From assembly GCA_009733575.1 (NCBI GenBank), contig ML769642.1, positions 32,180 through 96,179 on the forward strand: a stretch of DNA of 64,000 bases, in the 5' to 3' direction. The DNA comes from Gymnopus androsaceus JB14. Its lineage: Eukaryota; Basidiomycota; Agaricomycetes; Agaricales; Omphalotaceae. Of the stretch, positions 60,572 to 64,000 are shown piece by piece. Position 1 is the stretch's first letter. Every line of letters starts with the position of its first letter. Made by a program: the position numbers and the translations under genes. The notes below the pieces were generated by a model that saw only the letters and a list, made by a program, of their open reading frames with translations, ran no database searches and was not told the origin of the DNA.

Positions 60572-61141
60572 TGTCATGCCCAGTACTACTGATTCCACTA
60601 TCTTCAACCCCAAACCCGCCCGATCATACATATAACCCAACCTCGCGACCCTACAACCACCCGCTAACACCACGACGGATCTCAGCTACTTCCGTACATA
60701 CTTACTACTCACCATTCCAACATCCCGCTCGTATATTACTGGTAACCTCTCTCGGAGGATCCCTTGTCTTGATATTAACCTGTTTACCTCCCGTATTTCT
60801 TGTTTTCTCTCTATTTTCTTATATTTCTGTCAATTCATCTACTTTCTCAATACACGCTTGTTTTGGCTTCCGTTTTTTGACTCACGCGTCGACTTGACTG
60901 CCAACAAGCTCATACGACAACCAGACTTGCCGCCATCAACCAATTGACGTCGGCTCACACAACTAGACTCAGAACTCATATTCGGGAGCTTTGGCATTCC
61001 CAATCCACCTGCTTCTCATTACTAGTCTCCAACTAGCTCACCCGCACACATATTTGATTGCGGATCTCGTCCGCCTTTCATACTAAGGCCACAAAGCTAC
61101 TTCTAGTACCTTTCCCTAAGACCATCGACCCCGGTCTTACA
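60572..61141 (+). repeat. 3' LTR of the chromovirus
   Basis: 570 bp, starting TGTCATGCCCAGTACTACTG and ending CCCGGTCTTACA, followed by ATGAG. It differs from the 5' LTR mainly by C/T and G/A changes, with one clustered patch near 60935. Confidence 0.92.
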
Positions 61142-61901
61142 ATGAGCATTGAATGGAATATGCTCAAACTGTTCAGGATCTCAATTACTTCAGTGGGACT
61201 GGTTGCGAATTTGTTACCGTGGATGAGAATAGCAAAAATGAGCACACTACAGCAAGATGTTATGGTTGGGCACCTATAGGTCAAAGGGTGGAAAGTGAAG
61301 ATGTGTTTGTGCGCGGGACATACTACTCTTTGTGTGCCGCCATGTTGGTGAAGGGTTATATTGCAACAAGGGTCATTGAGGAATCCTTTGATGCTCCCAA
61401 GTACTTCAGTTTTATTATAGATGAAGTGGTGCTTTTTCAATTCTCTTCTGTCATTATTTGTCCAATAGCAGCTCCTTTAGGTACCACAGATGAATGCTTA
61501 CCCTGCTGAGCAAAGTGTTCTTGTCATGGACAATTGCTGTATTCATCACAGTGAAGTACTGAAGGATACACTCAATTCCGAGGGTTATCTCTTCTCTTTC
61601 TATTCCCGCGCACTGTACTCATCCAATTTCCTAGGAATCATGATTCTCTACTTGCCTCCTTATTCACCAGATATGAACCCAATCAAAGAGTCATTCAGCA
61701 CTTGTGCGTAACTTCTTCCATCTGAGTTTGTCATTTTCTGATAGGTTGTTACATGCAGGGAAGGCATATCTCCATCGATATGGTGTTCATATCAGTGCGG
61801 CAAATGACCCGGTTCATGTTTTATTGGATTCCTGTGGTTGCGTCACTGCAGATATGGCAGTAGGATGGTTTCGCAATGCAGGGTATATTGTTGATCAGTG
61901 A
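61142..61901 (+). pseudogene. IS630/Tc1-mariner transposase, 3' part
   Basis: The continuation of the gene started at 46788. The first duplicated codons lead to an in-frame TGA (61149-61151). The DDE core follows: FVTVDENSKNEHT, RVESEDVFVRGTYYSL and GYIATRVIEESFDAPKYFSF. Splicing at about 61430-61480 (GTGCTT...TTTAG) joins DEV to VPQMNAYPAEQSVLVMDN with CCIHHSEVL. A second small intron (about 61583-61635) leads to ILYLPPYSPDMNPIKESF. A third (about 61709-61743) leads to the tail CGCVTADMAVGWFRNAGYI, ending in a stop at 61901. Apart from the retrotransposon and the TGA, the frame is clean. Confidence 0.86.
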
Positions 61902-62173
61902 ACTCGACTCAAGACACATTTGAATTGCAGGCGGACAATGTAATACAGGCTAGTATGGACTACGGACTATGTAGAGAGATAACGTAAGGTGGATTGCAAT
62001 GAAAAAATGCGATACAAGCTTGATACAGACTCTTCAGTGAGCTAAGATGAGAGACAACAAATGCAAATAAAAACATGCGAAACTTGATGGATAACAGAAA
62101 ATGAAAGTAGCGAAAATAGTGAAAAATAAAAGTTCAAAACAAATGGAATTGCAGCAAGAACAAAACATACAAG

Positions 62174-63889
62174 CTAGAACCCATCTTCACGGAAACAATC
62201 CCATACACCACTGCGCACATCAAGTACAAAGCGCTTGTGAGAGTCCTTCATATGCATCATGCTCAAGAACGGCACTTTATACTCCTCTTCCTCCCATTTT
62301 GAATCCGGCACTTTGAGAATATTGGCATTGCCTGGCTTATACCCCAAGCGTTGAAGCTTGCCCTGATGCTCATCAGAAATGTTGTAGTAACGGCAAAACT
62401 CTTCCAATGGCACATCAACAGAGACTCCGACCTTGCTTGGGGATGGAGGCAGAGATCGCACAGTGGGCTGAGGGCCTGATGCTGCGAGGATGGAAGATGG
62501 CACACATGGAAGACATCTGCCACTGAAAATTTGGTTCATCAATCCAAATGTGAGTAGATCTGTGAGGTTTGATCCACCAAGGCCTATATTTGCGAGAATA
62601 CCACCTGCAGGTGTAGCAGGAGCAGGAGCAGGGATAGGAGCTGGAACCAGAACCGGAACTGGAGCGGGAGCGGCAGGGATAGTCCTGATACAGTGGCCAA
62701 TGTCGAAGTGAGAAGAATGAGGTAGAGCATCTGATGTTGCTTCACCTTTTGCCTAGAAACATATCTCAGAACAGCGAGGAATAGAAAACAAAGAATAAAA
62801 TACCATTGGCCCAGCAGCTCTTTCGGAGATACGTGAGTTCAAATATATATCCCGTTCCTGGTTGGACGTAGACCTGCTTTGTCAGAAACAAGGGATGGGT
62901 GCTCATAGGGTACTTCATGTTGAGTTCATTGAGATAGACGTGTAATTGATCATCAAAAGTAGCCTAGTGATGTTCAGCACGTTGAATCAATTCCAATGGC
63001 TGGTATGTCCATGTTATCATCAGTAGGTTCAGCGGCAACACTCTGCAAACATAGTTAGAAAGATATCGCAGTAAAAAAAGCCAATGTACAGTGAATTTTG
63101 GCATGTAGAGCATCACAACATGTCCCACAGGTTTCTGTGCCTTCATCTGAAGAACCAGACTCTTGAACCCAATCTCTCCTCCAAGGATCAATGGCTTAGC
63201 AGTAGTGGCAGCATTCTGGCGTTTCCAGCAGATGAGATTGTGGTCAATTGCCACAGCAGAACATCCCATGACATAAGAGAGCAACAAGAAGAGATAAGAA
63301 TGTGGCGGAAGTTTCAAGTGTAAAGGGATTCTTTTCTTCATACTCCTCTTTTGGTTTAGTAGGCTTGCGTCCTCGAGCAGGTGCACTACTCGGCGGTTTG
63401 ATTACGTTGCAAAAAAAGGTGATAATTTCGGCCTCAGGCTCAATGATTTCAGTTTTGGTTTCAATATGAGTGGATTTGACACACTTTTGAGGATGAGGAG
63501 GAGAAGAGGTCATAGAGGAAAGCTCGGAAATATCACTGAGATTTCCATTGTCTAGCTGCTGCTCCGGCCCTTTGCTGGTTTCGGATTGAGTTGTGTATGT
63601 TTACTGGGGCCAGCTGGTTGGCTATGTACTGTTTTGGTTACTGTGGCCGAATTTGTGCTAGAACTGGCTTTACGGATAGCTTTTGCCTTTGCAGCAATAG
63701 AGGCAGGTGTTTGATCAAAGAATTTTGCAGCTAACAGAGCATCAGAACCCAGAAGATTGAAATCTGCAAACACATACCTCTGGGATTAGCTGCAATGACT
63801 TCTCCGATGGTTTGCAACACCATTTCATGAGCTTCCTCAGCACCAGCAGATCTAGTCTTTCTCTTTGATTTTGAGCTATTTGAAGGCAT
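62174..63889 (-). CDS. Repetitive basidiomycete protein of unknown function
   Basis: A multi-exon minus-strand gene. The start at 63889 gives MPSNSSKSKRKTRSAGAEEA. Middle segments include KTEIIEPEAEIITFF, PARGRKPTKPKEEYEE, and WKRQNAATTAKPLILGGEIG with FKSLVLQMKAQKPVGHVVML. Further on are LNMKYPMSTHPLFLTKQVYV then PGTGYIFELTYLRKSCWANG, followed by a Pro/Ala/Val repeat (PAPVPVPVLVPAPIPAPAP) and a C-terminal helical module PLEEFCRYYNISDEHQGKL. It ends CFREDGF-stop at 62174. The order K.L.LGGE.GF, YP...HP.F..K.VY...TG..FELT, then a SAM-like end matches a multi-copy protein of mushroom genomes as I recall it. No biochemical role is known to me. Exon joins were not all resolved, and part of 62964-63386 may be out of frame. 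Confidence 0.55.
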
Positions 63890-64000
63890 AATACATGCAA
63901 GATTAGAGGAACAAAAGGTTATCAGGCTTGAACAGAAAAGGAAGGTGTTGGTACAGGTAAGAAAGCACGTTCATCATGTAAATTACTAAATGAGGTAACC

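Larger units (their letters stand above)
47175..61141 (+). mobile_element. 14 kb Ty3/Gypsy chromovirus with antisense gene
   Basis: A complete element by structure: 571 and 570 bp LTRs starting TGTCATGCCC and ending CTTACA, flanked by ATGAG on both sides (47170-47174 and 61142-61146). Order: LTR, gag, protease, reverse transcriptase, RNase H, integrase, chromodomain, a 3.8 kb region with an antisense gene, polypurine tract, LTR. The LTRs differ at roughly 16-20 sites, nearly all transitions, many at CpG. Coding frames contain several shifts, so this copy is probably not autonomous. At 14 kb it is large for a fungal Gypsy, mainly because of the long gag and the 3' region. Confidence 0.93.

Overview
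The window is nuclear DNA of a filamentous basidiomycete, most likely an Agaricomycete. The genes carry many 45-70 nt GT...AG introns. The metabolic families (FAD-linked oxidases, multi-member P450s, steryl-acetyl-hydrolase-like enzymes) fit this group, and so do the transposons: a Plavaka-type CACTA relative, Tc1/mariner, hAT and CACTA-type non-autonomous elements, a Copia, and a Ty3/Gypsy chromovirus. I see no rRNA, tRNA or CRISPR.

Region 1, about 0-31.5 kb, looks like a secondary-metabolism gene cluster split by a transposon island. In order it holds a cytochrome P450 relic (40-640, -), a secreted FAD-linked oxidoreductase (1644-3382, -), two divergent P450s (4333-6370, - and 6903-9062, +) and a steryl-acetyl-hydrolase/HSL-type alpha/beta hydrolase split by a 330 bp inverted-repeat element (9416-11059, +). 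After the island come an acetoacetate-decarboxylase-like protein (23000-24111, -), a dienelactone-hydrolase-like protein (24991-26122, -), an MFS drug:H+ antiporter (26347-28486, +) and a C2H2 zinc-finger regulator (about 30361-31535, +). Two gene pairs share short divergent promoters. No backbone synthase (PKS, NRPS or terpene cyclase) lies in the window, so the product is unknown and the cluster may continue to the left.

Region 2, about 11-22 kb, is the island. It contains a pair of repeated hairpins with matching loops and different stems, GC-rich palindromes in AT-rich DNA, and a decayed Plavaka transposase (about 15.1-20.1 kb, -). That transposase is split by a 2,132 bp CACTA-type element with arms of about 480 bp and a 3-bp target duplication, which itself contains a 697 bp pogo/Fot1-like element with a TA duplication. 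A separate element with an unknown coiled-coil ORF lies at 20.2-21.7 kb.

Region 3, about 31.5-46.8 kb, is a retrotransposon graveyard. It has two Copia copies, the older strongly CpG-depleted; two non-autonomous hAT elements with perfect 8-bp target duplications; a broken Tc1 element with long terminal repeats; and a near-identical 2.5 kb direct duplication whose left copy differs mainly by single-base losses.

Region 4, 46.8-61.9 kb, is a Tc1-like transposase gene cut in two by a 14 kb chromovirus (47175-61141; 570 bp LTRs, ATGAG target duplication). The chromovirus has a collagen-like Gag, two successive H2C2 zinc-binding modules before its integrase, a chromodomain, and a multi-exon gene antisense to gag-pol between pol and the 3' LTR. 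Region 5 (62.2-63.9 kb, -) holds a repeat-type basidiomycete gene of unknown function.
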